This document shows positions 1-8,260 of a stretch of DNA of 47,859 bases, in pieces. Positions within the stretch are counted from its first letter, which is position 1; each line of letters begins with the position of its first letter. The DNA is taken from positions 1-47,859 of the forward strand of contig CANJXJ010000005.1 of NCBI GenBank assembly GCA_947478955.1. The letters are read 5' to 3'. Source of the stretch: Alphaproteobacteria bacterium. Lineage in GTDB: Bacteria; Pseudomonadota; Alphaproteobacteria; Paracaedibacterales; CAITNM01. The position numbers and the translations under genes are program-made. The notes under the pieces were generated by a model. The model worked only from the letters and a program-made list of their open reading frames with translations, searched no databases and was not told where the DNA came from.

Positions 1-209
1 GTGTTAGCCCATTCATTTGGTGAATGATACTTGCACCCTGCCCTTTTTTGAATAAGCAGCTGATTATTCTTGTTAAAAATAAAAACAGAAAAAGCCCTGT
101 GCAAAGCACCTTGTTGGTGAGCTTGTAATTTTTCCATAACCCCCAAAGAACGGTTATTGGAATCAACAAGGATGACTTTTTCTAAAGCATCATTCTGCTT
201 AACGAACAT
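1..209 (-). CDS. idi: Isopentenyl-diphosphate delta-isomerase type I, 3' part missing (window edge)
   Basis: Type I (Nudix-fold) isomerase, which interconverts isopentenyl and dimethylallyl diphosphate for isoprenoid synthesis in the cytoplasm. About 69 codons are visible. I translated them by hand from ATG at 209-207. The peptide runs VILVDSNNRSLGVMEKL, then GALHRAFSVFIFN, then LLIQKRAGCKYHS, matching the N-terminal pattern of the family (VDEND..G..EK..AH..G.LHRAFSVF.FN...LLLQ.RA..KYHS). The catalytic Cys and Glu lie beyond the window. AAGGG sits a few bases upstream of the ATG. The frame stays open upstream to a GTG at 332-330, so a longer N-terminus cannot be excluded, but homology starts only after the ATG. 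It lies downstream of the DUF177 gene on the same strand and could be cotranscribed with it. Confidence 0.88.
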   Translation of the reverse strand, partial: MFVKQNDALEKVILVDSNNRSLGVMEKLQAHQQGALHRAFSVFIFNKNNQLLIQKRAGCKYHSPNEWAN

Positions 210-249
210 ATACCCTTCATCTTTCAAGCCATGAGTGCATATTCGCAAT

Positions 250-290
250 CTTCGGTCCTCATGTACAATTCGTACACTCCGGTCCTCGAT
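250..290. repeat. Palindromic/direct-repeat element between DUF177 gene and idi
   Basis: A near-palindrome, GTACAATTCGTAC (263-275), is bracketed by two direct copies of CGGTCCTC (253-260 and 280-287). The segment is in frame with idi and without stops, so it would encode an Arg-rich peptide if translation began at the upstream GTG. It looks like a small dispersed palindromic element in the leader of idi rather than conserved coding sequence. Only one copy is visible in this window. Confidence 0.4.
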
Positions 291-339
291 GCTCAATCGC
301 CTATCCAGCTCTTGAAGTATTTTGGGTAACACTTGAGCG

Positions 340-852
340 TCACTTGTCTTTTAATTTATCAACCAAATTTGCAAAAGGAGAAGGAACAACTTCTTTTTCG
401 TTTTCGTCAAATTCTATGTAGTCACCAGATTCACCCGGCAATCTTGGATTTGTTGGTAAACTTAAAGAAAGGTATTCCAACGCCAAATTGCCAAGATCAT
501 ATTCCCCATCAATAAAGACATCGCAATCATCATCAGGGTGAGATTCTTCATAATCATGGAGGCGATTTTGAGTAGGCACTAACATAATCGAAAAGGGTTC
601 GCTAATACTGGTGATGACGGGTTCGCAACTCATAGAGCTAGGCTGTACGACGACGGCATTAAGACTGCCACGCACATCGTACGCTCCATTAATAAGCAGC
701 TCTACTTGAAACTGAATCGTAAACGATTTTAAATCAAGCAAATCAAAAACTTCCATAATTGAAACGCACTGCTCTTTTGAGGCAGTAAACGACTCAGGTC
801 TTCCACGATTGTGGGCTTTTTCTAAATTAATAGTATGGGAAAAATATGTCAC
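340..852 (-). CDS. YceD/DUF177 family protein
   Basis: A 170-aa member of the DUF177 (YceD) family, cytoplasmic proteins linked to 23S rRNA accumulation and usually next to rpmF and plsX. The family signature is visible in two places: the central segment around VQPSSMSCEPV followed by ISEPFSIMLVP (residues about 69-95), corresponding to the usual Q.C.V.LEPV..I.E.F, and the C-terminal acidic block EYDLGNLALEYLSLSLP then NPRLPG, corresponding to DLGE...EEL.LALD..PR.PG. The usual CxxC-like cysteines are reduced to one Cys. Neither rpmF nor plsX follows; instead idi lies 131 bp downstream. Length is normal for the alphaproteobacterial versions. Exact biochemical function of the family is not settled. 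Confidence 0.8.
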   Translation of the reverse strand: MTYFSHTINLEKAHNRGRPESFTASKEQCVSIMEVFDLLDLKSFTIQFQVELLINGAYDVRGSLNAVVVQPSSMSCEPVITSISEPFSIMLVPTQNRLHDYEESHPDDDCDVFIDGEYDLGNLALEYLSLSLPTNPRLPGESGDYIEFDENEKEVVPSPFANLVDKLKDK

Positions 853-880
853 TCAAACAACCAAAAAAAAGATATGGAAA

Positions 881-957
<77 letters not shown>

Positions 958-1134
958 GGGCTTATTACCCTGGGCAATGTTTTGAAACTAATCAATCAGC
1001 GTTTTTTTGTCAAGCAAATTCCCGAAAAAAACAAAATATTTAATAGGAAACATTCCCCATGAAGGTAGATAAGCCAAAAGAGTTTAGAAATGAATCCTCA
1101 AAAAAAATTTAGGATCCAAGGAAAACAAAAGTGC

Positions 1135-1842
1135 TTAAGCAACATTTTCCCTAGCTAACGCCAATCCATCAACATTACCCACGTCAATCCAGGTACCATC
1201 AAATACGACCCCACGCAGAGATTTTTTTTCTGTAGCTTCCAGATATAACCCTGGCAGGGCAAGTGGCTCAATCTTCAAAGGTTCAATCACCCTTGGGTTA
1301 ACCATCTGTACGCCAATGTATACATACCGGCTAAACTCAGCATCATCCGGGGTTGGCTTTCTCAACAAACCATTTTCAAAAACGAAATCTCCCTTGCCGG
1401 AATGCCCTTTAGCATTTTTCAAGAGCGTCACCGCCATGCAAAAATCATCGGTACTTTCAAATGCATCAACCATACGGTGAATCACCGATGGGTTAGAATC
1501 TTGCCAATACATATCAGCATTAACCACAACAAAAGGTTTACCACCAAATTCTGGTAAAATGTTACGAATGCCCCCCGCGGTTTCAAGTAAGATGGGTTCA
1601 TAACTTAAGATGATTTCTACCCCAGTGTAAGACTTTACATGGTCTGCAATCTGGTCAGCATGATAATGGGTGTTAATAATAATACGAGTGAAGCCAGCCT
1701 GTTTTAGGGCATTTATTGAAAGATCTAAACAACAGGTATTACCAATTGACACCAATGGCTTAGGAGTATTCTTTGTGATATCGCCCAAGCGCTTACCAAG
1801 CCCTGCAGCAAGCACCATTGCTGTTGGAGAAATGTTCATCAT
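1135..1842 (-). CDS. murU: N-acetylmuramate alpha-1-phosphate uridylyltransferase
   Basis: A 235-aa nucleotidyltransferase of the sugar-phosphate NTP-transferase fold. The signature VLAAGLGKRLG...PKPL is at residues 10-30, ETAGGI at 87-92, the metal-binding NAD at 108-110 and a GTWIDVGN motif at 216-223 typical of MurU-like enzymes. Known MurU makes UDP-MurNAc from MurNAc-1-phosphate and UTP, letting cells reuse wall sugars without MurA. The assignment rests on the neighbour: its start overlaps the stop of the amgK-like gene by 4 bp (ATGA), and tsaE-amgK-murU is a conserved arrangement in alphaproteobacteria and pseudomonads. A general glucose-1-phosphate or mannose-1-phosphate NTP-transferase is the alternative. 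No terminator is obvious in the 170 bp downstream before tRNA-Asp. Confidence 0.85.
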   Translation of the reverse strand: MMNISPTAMVLAAGLGKRLGDITKNTPKPLVSIGNTCCLDLSINALKQAGFTRIIINTHYHADQIADHVKSYTGVEIILSYEPILLETAGGIRNILPEFGGKPFVVVNADMYWQDSNPSVIHRMVDAFESTDDFCMAVTLLKNAKGHSGKGDFVFENGLLRKPTPDDAEFSRYVYIGVQMVNPRVIEPLKIEPLALPGLYLEATEKKSLRGVVFDGTWIDVGNVDGLALARENVA

Positions 1843-2819
1843 ACAGTTGGAATGACACGCATTGATTGGGGCATGTTTATATCAAACCACTGCTTAACGG
1901 GCTGTAGTTCTTTAATTGAGCAGCACTGTGCAAGCATATTCCAAAGATGCGGGATACGGCCTAAGAATCTCTTATCATCCCTTTCACGGGCCACTCTCGT
2001 AAATAGCCCCAGAATCCGCGCATGGCGCACCGCGCTTAAAATGCAACCGGCGATATAAATTTCCTCGTGATCCCCTTTTGGATGAGCGCTCAAAAACCTT
2101 TTCCACATTAATGCTGTTAATTCAGGTGAAACCTCACGCCGGGCATCCCCTAGTAGGGATACCAAATCACCTGCAACGGGTGCCCATACTGCATCTTGAA
2201 AATCAAGCACACCAATATTTTGAATGCCTGAACGGCTAGGTAGATCCATTAAATTATCTACATGGTAATCCTTTAAAAAGATTGTCTGCTTTGTTTTTAA
2301 CGCCATTTCAATGGCACTTTGCCAACTGTTAATAAATTCATTTTCCACATCTGGAGCCATCTCTTGCGTCATTACCGCAGGGCAGTAATGGTTTAAAAAC
2401 TGCAGAACCTTAGAAAGGCCAAAATCAAGGGTGTACCTTTTTAAAAAAGGCAAAGGGTCTTGAGCGCGTTCACCCAAATGCACCAGCACATCAACCGCTG
2501 ATTTATAAATATCATGTTCGCGGCCAGGGTTATCTCGCAATACCCTTGTAAAGGTTGCATCTCCAAAATCTTCTAGTAACAAAAATCCATTATCGCTATC
2601 GACCTCTAGTATTTTCGGAGCGCTTAATCCTTGCGATAATAAATACTCACCCACATTAATAAATGCTTTTAAAGAATCTAAATCCGGGCAATCCATTAAA
2701 ACAAGTGAAGTACTGCCTTTTTGCCACCGAAAATATTTACGGGGCGACAAATCAGCTGTCATAAATTGTTTCTCAAAAGTATCGTATTGCCCTCCAAAAT
2801 GAGGAAAACGCTGGTTCAT
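1839..2819 (-). CDS. amgK: Anomeric MurNAc/GlcNAc kinase, aminoglycoside-phosphotransferase fold
   Basis: A 326-aa kinase of the APH/choline-kinase fold. LLEDFGD is at residues 81-87, the catalytic loop LKDYHVDNLMDL at 182-193 (Asp184 as the likely base, Asn189 as metal ligand) and the DFG-like LDFQDAVWAP at 205-214, followed by the DLVSLL motif typical of the AmgK group. Characterised AmgK phosphorylates the anomeric position of MurNAc or GlcNAc in the cytoplasm. It overlaps tsaE upstream and murU downstream by 4 bp each, implying translational coupling. With NagZ also in the window, a recycling pathway is well supported. Specificity for MurNAc is inferred from context, not from visible residues. 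Confidence 0.87.
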   Translation of the reverse strand: MNQRFPHFGGQYDTFEKQFMTADLSPRKYFRWQKGSTSLVLMDCPDLDSLKAFINVGEYLLSQGLSAPKILEVDSDNGFLLLEDFGDATFTRVLRDNPGREHDIYKSAVDVLVHLGERAQDPLPFLKRYTLDFGLSKVLQFLNHYCPAVMTQEMAPDVENEFINSWQSAIEMALKTKQTIFLKDYHVDNLMDLPSRSGIQNIGVLDFQDAVWAPVAGDLVSLLGDARREVSPELTALMWKRFLSAHPKGDHEEIYIAGCILSAVRHARILGLFTRVARERDDKRFLGRIPHLWNMLAQCCSIKELQPVKQWFDINMPQSMRVIPTV

Positions 2820-3274
2820 TCTATTATCTCCAAAACCAAATGCCTAACTTCATTACCTTCAACCGACAAATCACCTTTTATGTGCTTAGAAAACATTCTA
2901 GAATCCAATCGTTCAGGCCACTCAATAATCATTATATTACCTATATTCAATTCATTAAGTCCAAGCTCGCCAATTTGCTGGACTCCTCCTTCTAGTCGAT
3001 ACAAGTCTACATGCCATAATGTATGCTTGGTTGTTTGGTAAGATTGCATAATTGTAAATGTTGGACTCGTAACGGTTTCCTCACACCCTAATGCAGCAAT
3101 AATATATTTTGTTAACGTTGTTTTTCCCGCTCCCATTTGACCGTACAATAGCAATGGTAAATCAGGTCTTAACAGAGAAGCCACTTGCTTTCCGACATCA
3201 CCAATTGTTGTTAAATTAAAATATATATCTTTCATACATACACATTTAGCAAATTTTAAAAAATATTGCGCCAT
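2816..3274 (-). CDS. tsaE: tRNA threonylcarbamoyladenosine biosynthesis ATPase TsaE
   Basis: TsaE (YjeE) is the ATPase that works with TsaB/TsaD to install t6A37 in ANN-decoding tRNAs. The Walker A motif GQMGAGKT is at residues 45-52, then SPTFTI at 70-75, HVDLYRL at 88-94 and EWPERL at 118-123, all in family order. The listed start gives 152 aa. A second ATG at 3235, giving a protein beginning MKDIYFN, fits the usual family N-terminus better, and neither start has a strong ribosome-binding site. It is the first gene of the tsaE-amgK-murU operon and is divergent from lpxC, with both promoters expected between 3275 and 3345. Confidence 0.93.
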   Translation of the reverse strand: MAQYFLKFAKCVCMKDIYFNLTTIGDVGKQVASLLRPDLPLLLYGQMGAGKTTLTKYIIAALGCEETVTSPTFTIMQSYQTTKHTLWHVDLYRLEGGVQQIGELGLNELNIGNIMIIEWPERLDSRMFSKHIKGDLSVEGNEVRHLVLEIIE

Positions 3275-3351
3275 AATTTCTTAAAAAGGTAAAATTTAGT
3301 AACATATCCGTATTTGTAATCTCCATGTGGTTTAAGGCATCATGTATACAT

Positions 3352-3356
3352 GGAGG
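3352..3356 (+). promoter_or_regulatory. Ribosome-binding site that fixes the lpxC start
   Basis: A perfect GGAGG four bases before ATG 3361. The longer open frame beginning at 3325 has no comparable signal, so 3361 is taken as the start of lpxC. Confidence 0.8.
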
Positions 3357-3360
3357 TATA

Positions 3361-4302
3361 ATGTATTTATTAGACAATGGCCCTAGTCCTTTACCAAGTA
3401 TTGCGCCCATTCAGCGCAATGTAGGGAGCACTTTGCCTCGTCAGTCTTTCCTTGATCAACACACTGTATCAAGTCCTGTTGTTTTTCACGGCGTTGGTGT
3501 TCATTCAGGAAAAGCTGTTTGTATGATTGTGCATCCGGCAGCAATTGATCATGGCATTATCTTTGAACGCACGGATATTGAAGACAAACCAAACCGCATT
3601 AAGGCTTCCTGGCAAATGGTGCATACCACAAATATGTGCACAACAATTGCGAATCATGCAGGTGTTTCGGTTGCAACGGTTGAACATATTCTTGCGGCAC
3701 TTTTTGGGGTAGGTATTGTAAATGCGCTTATCACCATTGATGGCCCAGAGGTTCCAATTATGGATGGATGCTCTGAAGAATTTTGCCAGGGGCTTTTAGA
3801 TACCCATTTGATTCGCCAATCCAAGCGGCGCCCTCGGTTAAAAATTGCAACTACTGTACGGGTGGAAAATGAAAATGGATGGGCACAACTTAGCCCCCAT
3901 GATACCAATCTTTTTAGTGTACAATTCACCCCAACCGACCGCTATGCAGGACTAACTGGAGAACAGTTTCAACAATTTTCGTTATTTGAAGATGATTTTA
4001 CAAGTCTTGTTTCACGAGCACGTACTTTTGGTTTTTATGAAGATGCGCAAAAACTATGGGCAGCGGGTCTTGCCAAAGGCGCTTCTTTGGAAAACACAGT
4101 AGTTATTCATAATGGTGCAGTCATGAATGAAAATGGTTTACGCTATGATGATGAGCTCGTACGCCATAAACTGCTAGATGCCATTGGTGATATGGCTCTA
4201 GCAGAATATGTTTTGATTGGTCACTACGACGCTTGTAACCCAGGGCATACGCTTAATTATCAACTATTAAAAAAGTATTTTGATACCGTAAGCCTTGGGT
4301 AA
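3361..4302 (+). CDS. lpxC: UDP-3-O-acyl-N-acetylglucosamine deacetylase
   Basis: LpxC, the zinc-dependent deacetylase that commits precursors to lipid A in Gram-negative bacteria. From the chosen start the protein has 313 aa, the usual size. Zinc ligands are visible as His109 (in VEHILAAL, with the conserved Glu just before) and His269/Asp273 (in HKLLDAIGDMAL). The catalytic His296 lies in PGHTLN. The conserved IDGPEVPIMDG block is also present. It shows the organism makes lipid A. It stands alone between the divergent tsaE operon and a convergent small secreted protein, away from the ftsZ cluster where lpxC is often found. The stop is 3 bp from the end of the convergent gene. Confidence 0.97.
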   Translation: MYLLDNGPSPLPSIAPIQRNVGSTLPRQSFLDQHTVSSPVVFHGVGVHSGKAVCMIVHPAAIDHGIIFERTDIEDKPNRIKASWQMVHTTNMCTTIANHAGVSVATVEHILAALFGVGIVNALITIDGPEVPIMDGCSEEFCQGLLDTHLIRQSKRRPRLKIATTVRVENENGWAQLSPHDTNLFSVQFTPTDRYAGLTGEQFQQFSLFEDDFTSLVSRARTFGFYEDAQKLWAAGLAKGASLENTVVIHNGAVMNENGLRYDDELVRHKLLDAIGDMALAEYVLIGHYDACNPGHTLNYQLLKKYFDTVSLG

Positions 4303-4305
4303 TTT

Positions 4306-4608
4306 TTATCCTTCATATCCAAAACGCTTAAGCAGGGCTTTTAAAGCCTTTGGCGTTATTGAATGATCGATAGAAATATCTTCTTCTAAAAGAATACCAT
4401 TAATACGGCCAGAAAGGTCTAACGTCTCTCCCTTTACAGCAGAATATATCTTTGGTTTTATTCCCCTTCCTCCTGGCACTTCTAAGGATAAAATTCTTGG
4501 TGAACGAACAAATTTACCCAGGTTTGTGGGAAATTCTTCACCCTCGTCATCATAAAAACCAGCAACAAGAGACGTTATTAATAGTAGGCTTAACAAGTAT
4601 TTCTTCAT
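4306..4608 (-). CDS. Small secreted protein, unknown
   Basis: A 100-aa protein with an N-terminal signal peptide (KK then LLSLLLITSLVAG) and an acidic mature N-terminus (DDEGEEF). The remainder has no family I recognise; the C-terminal third (TPKALKALLKRFG) looks helical. A good TAGGAG lies upstream of ATG 4608. It is likely periplasmic or exported. It converges on lpxC with only 3 bp between stops. Coding potential is supported by the signal peptide and ribosome-binding site, not by homology. Confidence 0.65.
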   Translation of the reverse strand: MKKYLLSLLLITSLVAGFYDDEGEEFPTNLGKFVRSPRILSLEVPGGRGIKPKIYSAVKGETLDLSGRINGILLEEDISIDHSITPKALKALLKRFGYEG

Positions 4609-4781
4609 TCCATTTCTCCTAAAAAATATTACACAAATACCTATAGCAATAAATCTATATGTCTATTATTTCATCCTACTGAAAAATATATTGCAATTTG
4701 GTTAACAAAATTGAGAGATAAATATTTCTTCTATGTAATTAGAGTTCCTGTGAATGTATAGCGAATGCTAATTCCCGAAAA

Positions 4782-5063
4782 TGGGTCCTCCGGTCAAGCC
4801 GGAGAAAAACTGGAGAGTTGGACGCAAGGAAAATTAGAAAGAATGCCGCCGTAGTTTCCCTACGACTTGATCTTAGGGTCCATATCAATAATTTTGTGGG
4901 TCCTCCGGTCAAGCCGGAGGAAAACTAAAGAGTTGGACACGAGGAAAACTAGCAGTAGTAACCTTCCTTAGTTTCCATATGGCTTAACCATATGGTCCAG
5001 TGAGTAATGCCAATATTTTTCAATTGGATCCTCAGGTCAAGCCGGAGAAAAACTGGAGAGTTG
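4782..5063. repeat. Hairpin-module array, two units plus half a unit
   Basis: Units begin at 4782, 4897 and 5025. Each full unit has one stem-loop with loop TCAAG (stem CCTCCGG/CCGGAGG) and, 50-60 bp on, an opposite-facing stem-loop with loop CTTGA (stem CCCTACGA/TCTTAGGG in unit 1, with one mismatch; CCATATGG/CCATATGG in unit 2, loop there CTTAA). The third unit keeps only the first hairpin. With the terminator of rpsU this accounts for most of the 547-bp gap between 4609 and 5155; 4609-4781 holds nothing I can identify. Confidence 0.85.
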
Positions 5064-5099
5064 GAGACGATGTAACCTTAAATAAATTTTAAGAGGCCC

Positions 5100-5130
5100 A
5101 TAAAAAAAGAGGAGTAAAAACTCCTCTTTA
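5100..5130 (-). terminator. Intrinsic terminator after rpsU
   Basis: Stem AAAGAGGAG/CTCCTCTTT with a 6-nt loop. On the minus strand it ends in a T run, 26 bp past the rpsU stop. It is nearly symmetrical and may work both ways. Confidence 0.85.
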
Positions 5131-5155
5131 TTATATTTTTTAGATTCGCAAGTGC

Positions 5156-5359
5156 TTAGTAGCCATCACGGTCCATACGCTTTCGCATTAATTTGCGATA
5201 ACGACGCATTGCTTCAGACTGTTCGCGCACACGACGTTCTGAAGGTTTTTCAAAATGCCTACGCATTTTCATTTCACGATACACGCCTTCACGTTGCATC
5301 TTCTTCTTTAACGCCCGCAGCGCTTGTTCAATGTTGTTATCGCGGACTTGGACTTCCAT
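5156..5359 (-). CDS. rpsU: 30S ribosomal protein S21
   Basis: A 67-aa very basic protein matching bS21. It starts [20 protein letters not shown], contains the [20 protein letters not shown] core and ends in an Arg/Lys-rich tail. S21 binds near the anti-Shine-Dalgarno region of 16S rRNA in the small subunit. It is transcribed alone, with its own terminator. The start at ATG 5359 gives the family's standard N-terminus. An overlapping plus-strand frame is a shadow. Confidence 0.96.
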   Translation of the reverse strand: MEVQVRDNNIEQALRALKKKMQREGVYREMKMRRHFEKPSERRVREQSEAMRRYRKLMRKRMDRDGY

Positions 5360-5432
5360 GATTTAATCACCTGCCTCTCGAGCTTTTATAAATATCATGG
5401 ATTCGAAAGGAATTCAAATACTAAATCAAAAG

Positions 5433-6674
5433 TTAAGCATGAAATACTCGTTTTTTAGATGTCTCAACTAAGGGTAAGCGAATAATAGACAAAGCTATCA
5501 AGCATAGAGCAGCATTTAAAACAAGAGGAGACATAATGAGAAAATGCTGATGAAGGGGTCCAAATTTCTCACTTAAAATATAGGAATTTAAAAAGCTAAA
5601 ACTAACGCCTATATAAAACCAAACGGTACCGTTAAAAAACGGTTGGTTATCTTTAAATAGGGAAAAAATCAGCCCAAAGCTAGACGTTAAGAAACAGGCA
5701 AAAAAGAACTCTAACAACGTTTGATATATGATATATACATGCATGCTAGATAGCTGAAATATATTGACACCAAAGGTCAATAGCAATATCCCAACTAAAG
5801 ACAGTATCCTTAATTTGGATTGTTCCAGATAGTCAGAAATTTTGATGCTAAAAATAAGAAATAGTAATAACGTAACATAGAAAAGTATATGAGCCTGCTC
5901 ATGGCCACTGTCTTTTAGGATCAGGACATTTAAAATATACGGTGCAATGAAAAAGTTATGATGATATAACACTGCTCCGCAAACACCACCGACCAGCATC
6001 GCTAAAATTTTTGCCGAGTAACGTGGTAAAAGCTGTAATTGATTTTGCCGGGTATGAGCAACGGGCTTTTCTAAACTCAAGATAGATGCTCTGCCCAAAC
6101 AGTAAACCAAACCAGCTAAAAGGCTACAGCAAAAGAAAACGCCGCTCATCATTCGTAAATTATAATCAGCAACGTAATTTAACATACAGTATGACAACTC
6201 ATGACCTGTTAATACTGAAAGAATTATGAGTGAGCTAATTTTTACATGATTTGATACATCATAATTTTTCATTAAATACATGATAGGAAACATAAAAGTT
6301 GCTGGAAAAAAGAAGAGGCTCAAACAGGAATTTACGAATATTGCTGTTTGGATAGAGAAAAAGTCAGTGGTACACCAGCAGCACAAAAAAAGCAGGCCCG
6401 TAGTTACAACATAGCCTGTAATAATAATTTTTTGTGCACTTAAAAACCCTTTGGAATCTGCATATTTTCCAAGAACATATGCCCCAATAATTTTTGATAA
6501 AAACGTAAAAATTACCCACTTGAATACAAACCCTGCTGTATTATTTAAATTAAGGATTTCTTCAGGAAACCTATTTAGCAGCGGGCTCAAGAGAACGAGC
6601 CTTAAGGTACAAAATGACTGAAGCATTGCTCCTGCCAAAATAAATCCTATGCCACGATTCCATAAAGTATTCAC
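5433..6674 (-). CDS. MFS-type transporter, copy 1 of a tandem pair
   Basis: A 413-aa integral membrane protein with about 12 hydrophobic segments, consistent with the major facilitator superfamily. The loop after the second helix reads GAYVLGKYADSKGF, resembling the MFS loop 2-3 signature G..ADr.Gr. It starts at GTG 6674, preceded by GGAG seven bases upstream. It is clearly paralogous to the next gene (6908-8125). Shared features are an N-terminus of the type LWNR....GA.LQSFC, GKYA..KGF..AQK, LVGGVCGA at mid-protein and FFNG..W.Y.G.SFS near the C-terminus. Substrate is unknown. Both genes are likely transcribed separately, since the 233 bp between them could hold a promoter. Confidence 0.75.
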   Translation of the reverse strand: MNTLWNRGIGFILAGAMLQSFCTLRLVLLSPLLNRFPEEILNLNNTAGFVFKWVIFTFLSKIIGAYVLGKYADSKGFLSAQKIIITGYVVTTGLLFLCCWCTTDFFSIQTAIFVNSCLSLFFFPATFMFPIMYLMKNYDVSNHVKISSLIILSVLTGHELSYCMLNYVADYNLRMMSGVFFCCSLLAGLVYCLGRASILSLEKPVAHTRQNQLQLLPRYSAKILAMLVGGVCGAVLYHHNFFIAPYILNVLILKDSGHEQAHILFYVTLLLFLIFSIKISDYLEQSKLRILSLVGILLLTFGVNIFQLSSMHVYIIYQTLLEFFFACFLTSSFGLIFSLFKDNQPFFNGTVWFYIGVSFSFLNSYILSEKFGPLHQHFLIMSPLVLNAALCLIALSIIRLPLVETSKKRVFHA

Positions 6675-6907
6675 ATGCGGACTCCAACACTGTCTATGAC
6701 GTTACCTAGTGGGTTTTTATAAATTGCGCAAGTTCTTTTTTTATTTAGCAATATTTTTTGCAAAATTTTAATAAATTTACATCATTAACTTAAAAAGAGA
6801 TTTTAATACACTAAATTTAGAATGTTTTGCATGGCGCACAATTTTACGGTTTGTTTTTATAAGCGGTCTTTCAATCAATCGGTTTCTGCTTATATATTAA
6901 GCATGAA

Positions 6908-8125
6908 TTACTGTTGAAGAGATGAGCGGATGGTTAATAACTTGCTACGCAGAGCAGCCATACAAGGTACTCCCATAAGGACAAGCGGTGACACCAACAA
7001 GAAATAGTGGGTAAAAATCCCAAGCTCTTTACTTAAAAAATATCCCACCAAGTAGCTAAAACTCAACCCGGAATAATACCAAAAAACCCCATTAAAAAAA
7101 GGCCGGTCGTTTTGAAATAAGGAAAAAACGATCGCAAGGCTGGGAGCTAAAAAACCCGCAAAAAAGAAAGCAAATGTAACCTGATAGATAATGTACGCAT
7201 GCGCACTAGAGACATCAATTACGTTAAGAGCAGCAGCCACTAATAAAGTACCAATTAAAGATCTGAATAGAAGCTTTGTTGAATTAACATAAGCACACAC
7301 TTTGCGTGCCAGAATTAAAAACACAACAAGTGCAATGTAAAAGGAGATATACCCCCACTTAGATCTATTGAGGTTTACAACAGTAACATTCAAAAGGTAG
7401 GGTTCTATAAAAAAATAATTATGGGTCATTCCAGCTCCACAAACGCCGCCAACCAATAAAGCTAAAATTCTTGCCCTATACCCCGATGAAATTGGAGAAT
7501 ATTTTTGTGGTTCTTTTACATGAGATTCTTCAAGACCAAGTATGGAATTTTTGCCCATATAATAAAGAAATCCACACAAAAAACTTCCCCCACAAATAAT
7601 GCCACTCATCACGTGAGGATTAAATTTAATAGAAAGAGTAGAAGATAAAGTATACCCTAATACCGATGCTAATATCATCAACATGCTTATCTTTGCATGG
7701 CTTTCAGCATTATATATTTTCATTAAATACATCGCAGGAAGAACCAGCGTTGCCGGAAACAAAAAAGCATTAAAATAGGTAACTAACAACACTACCCATC
7801 TGATTTGGTAGGTATAGTTTGCGTATAAGCAACATAAGAAAAATAAAAATGTTGTGCAAATGTACCCTAAAACAAGTACTTTTTGAGCTGCAAAAAATCC
7901 TTTAGCTTCAGCATATTTTCCAAGGGTATACGCTCCGGTAACCCGTGAAAAAAACGTAACCACCGCCCACGCGCACACAAAGGCTGCACCATGACTTAAG
8001 CCAATCCTTTCCCCTGAAATGCTAGGGAGTAATGCATTAAGCCAGACTAGCTTAATAGAGCAAAAAGACTGAAGTATGACTCCTAAAAAAATACATGAAG
8101 TTGCTCTGTTCCATAGAAATTGCAC
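6908..8125 (-). CDS. MFS-type transporter, copy 2 of a tandem pair
   Basis: A 405-aa membrane protein with the same architecture as its neighbour and about 12 hydrophobic segments. GAYTLGKYAEAKGFFAAQK forms the loop 2-3 signature region, LVGGVCGA follows near the middle, and FFNGVFWYYSGLSFS near the end. It starts at GTG 8125 with AAGGAAG about seven bases upstream. The pair results from gene duplication followed by considerable divergence. Paralogous MFS importers are common in host-dependent alphaproteobacteria, where they take up host metabolites, but nothing in the sequence fixes the substrate. Downstream (6675-6907) I see no terminator. Confidence 0.75.
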   Translation of the reverse strand: MQFLWNRATSCIFLGVILQSFCSIKLVWLNALLPSISGERIGLSHGAAFVCAWAVVTFFSRVTGAYTLGKYAEAKGFFAAQKVLVLGYICTTFLFFLCCLYANYTYQIRWVVLLVTYFNAFLFPATLVLPAMYLMKIYNAESHAKISMLMILASVLGYTLSSTLSIKFNPHVMSGIICGGSFLCGFLYYMGKNSILGLEESHVKEPQKYSPISSGYRARILALLVGGVCGAGMTHNYFFIEPYLLNVTVVNLNRSKWGYISFYIALVVFLILARKVCAYVNSTKLLFRSLIGTLLVAAALNVIDVSSAHAYIIYQVTFAFFFAGFLAPSLAIVFSLFQNDRPFFNGVFWYYSGLSFSYLVGYFLSKELGIFTHYFLLVSPLVLMGVPCMAALRSKLLTIRSSLQQ

Positions 8126-8260
8126 TCAAACTTCCTTACTCTAGAGCGTTTGTTAATCTGTTTAGAAGCTTTTTGTAAAAAATTCAAGAACTTTTTATTC
8201 CAGCAATTTTATATTAAAAAATTATAATAAAGAGTCTTAAAATAAAACCTATTTTACAAA

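Noticed and set aside
4782-5063. CRISPR array
   Set aside because: Repeats are 115-128 bp apart, contain two hairpins each, have conserved rather than unique spacers and no cas genes are near.
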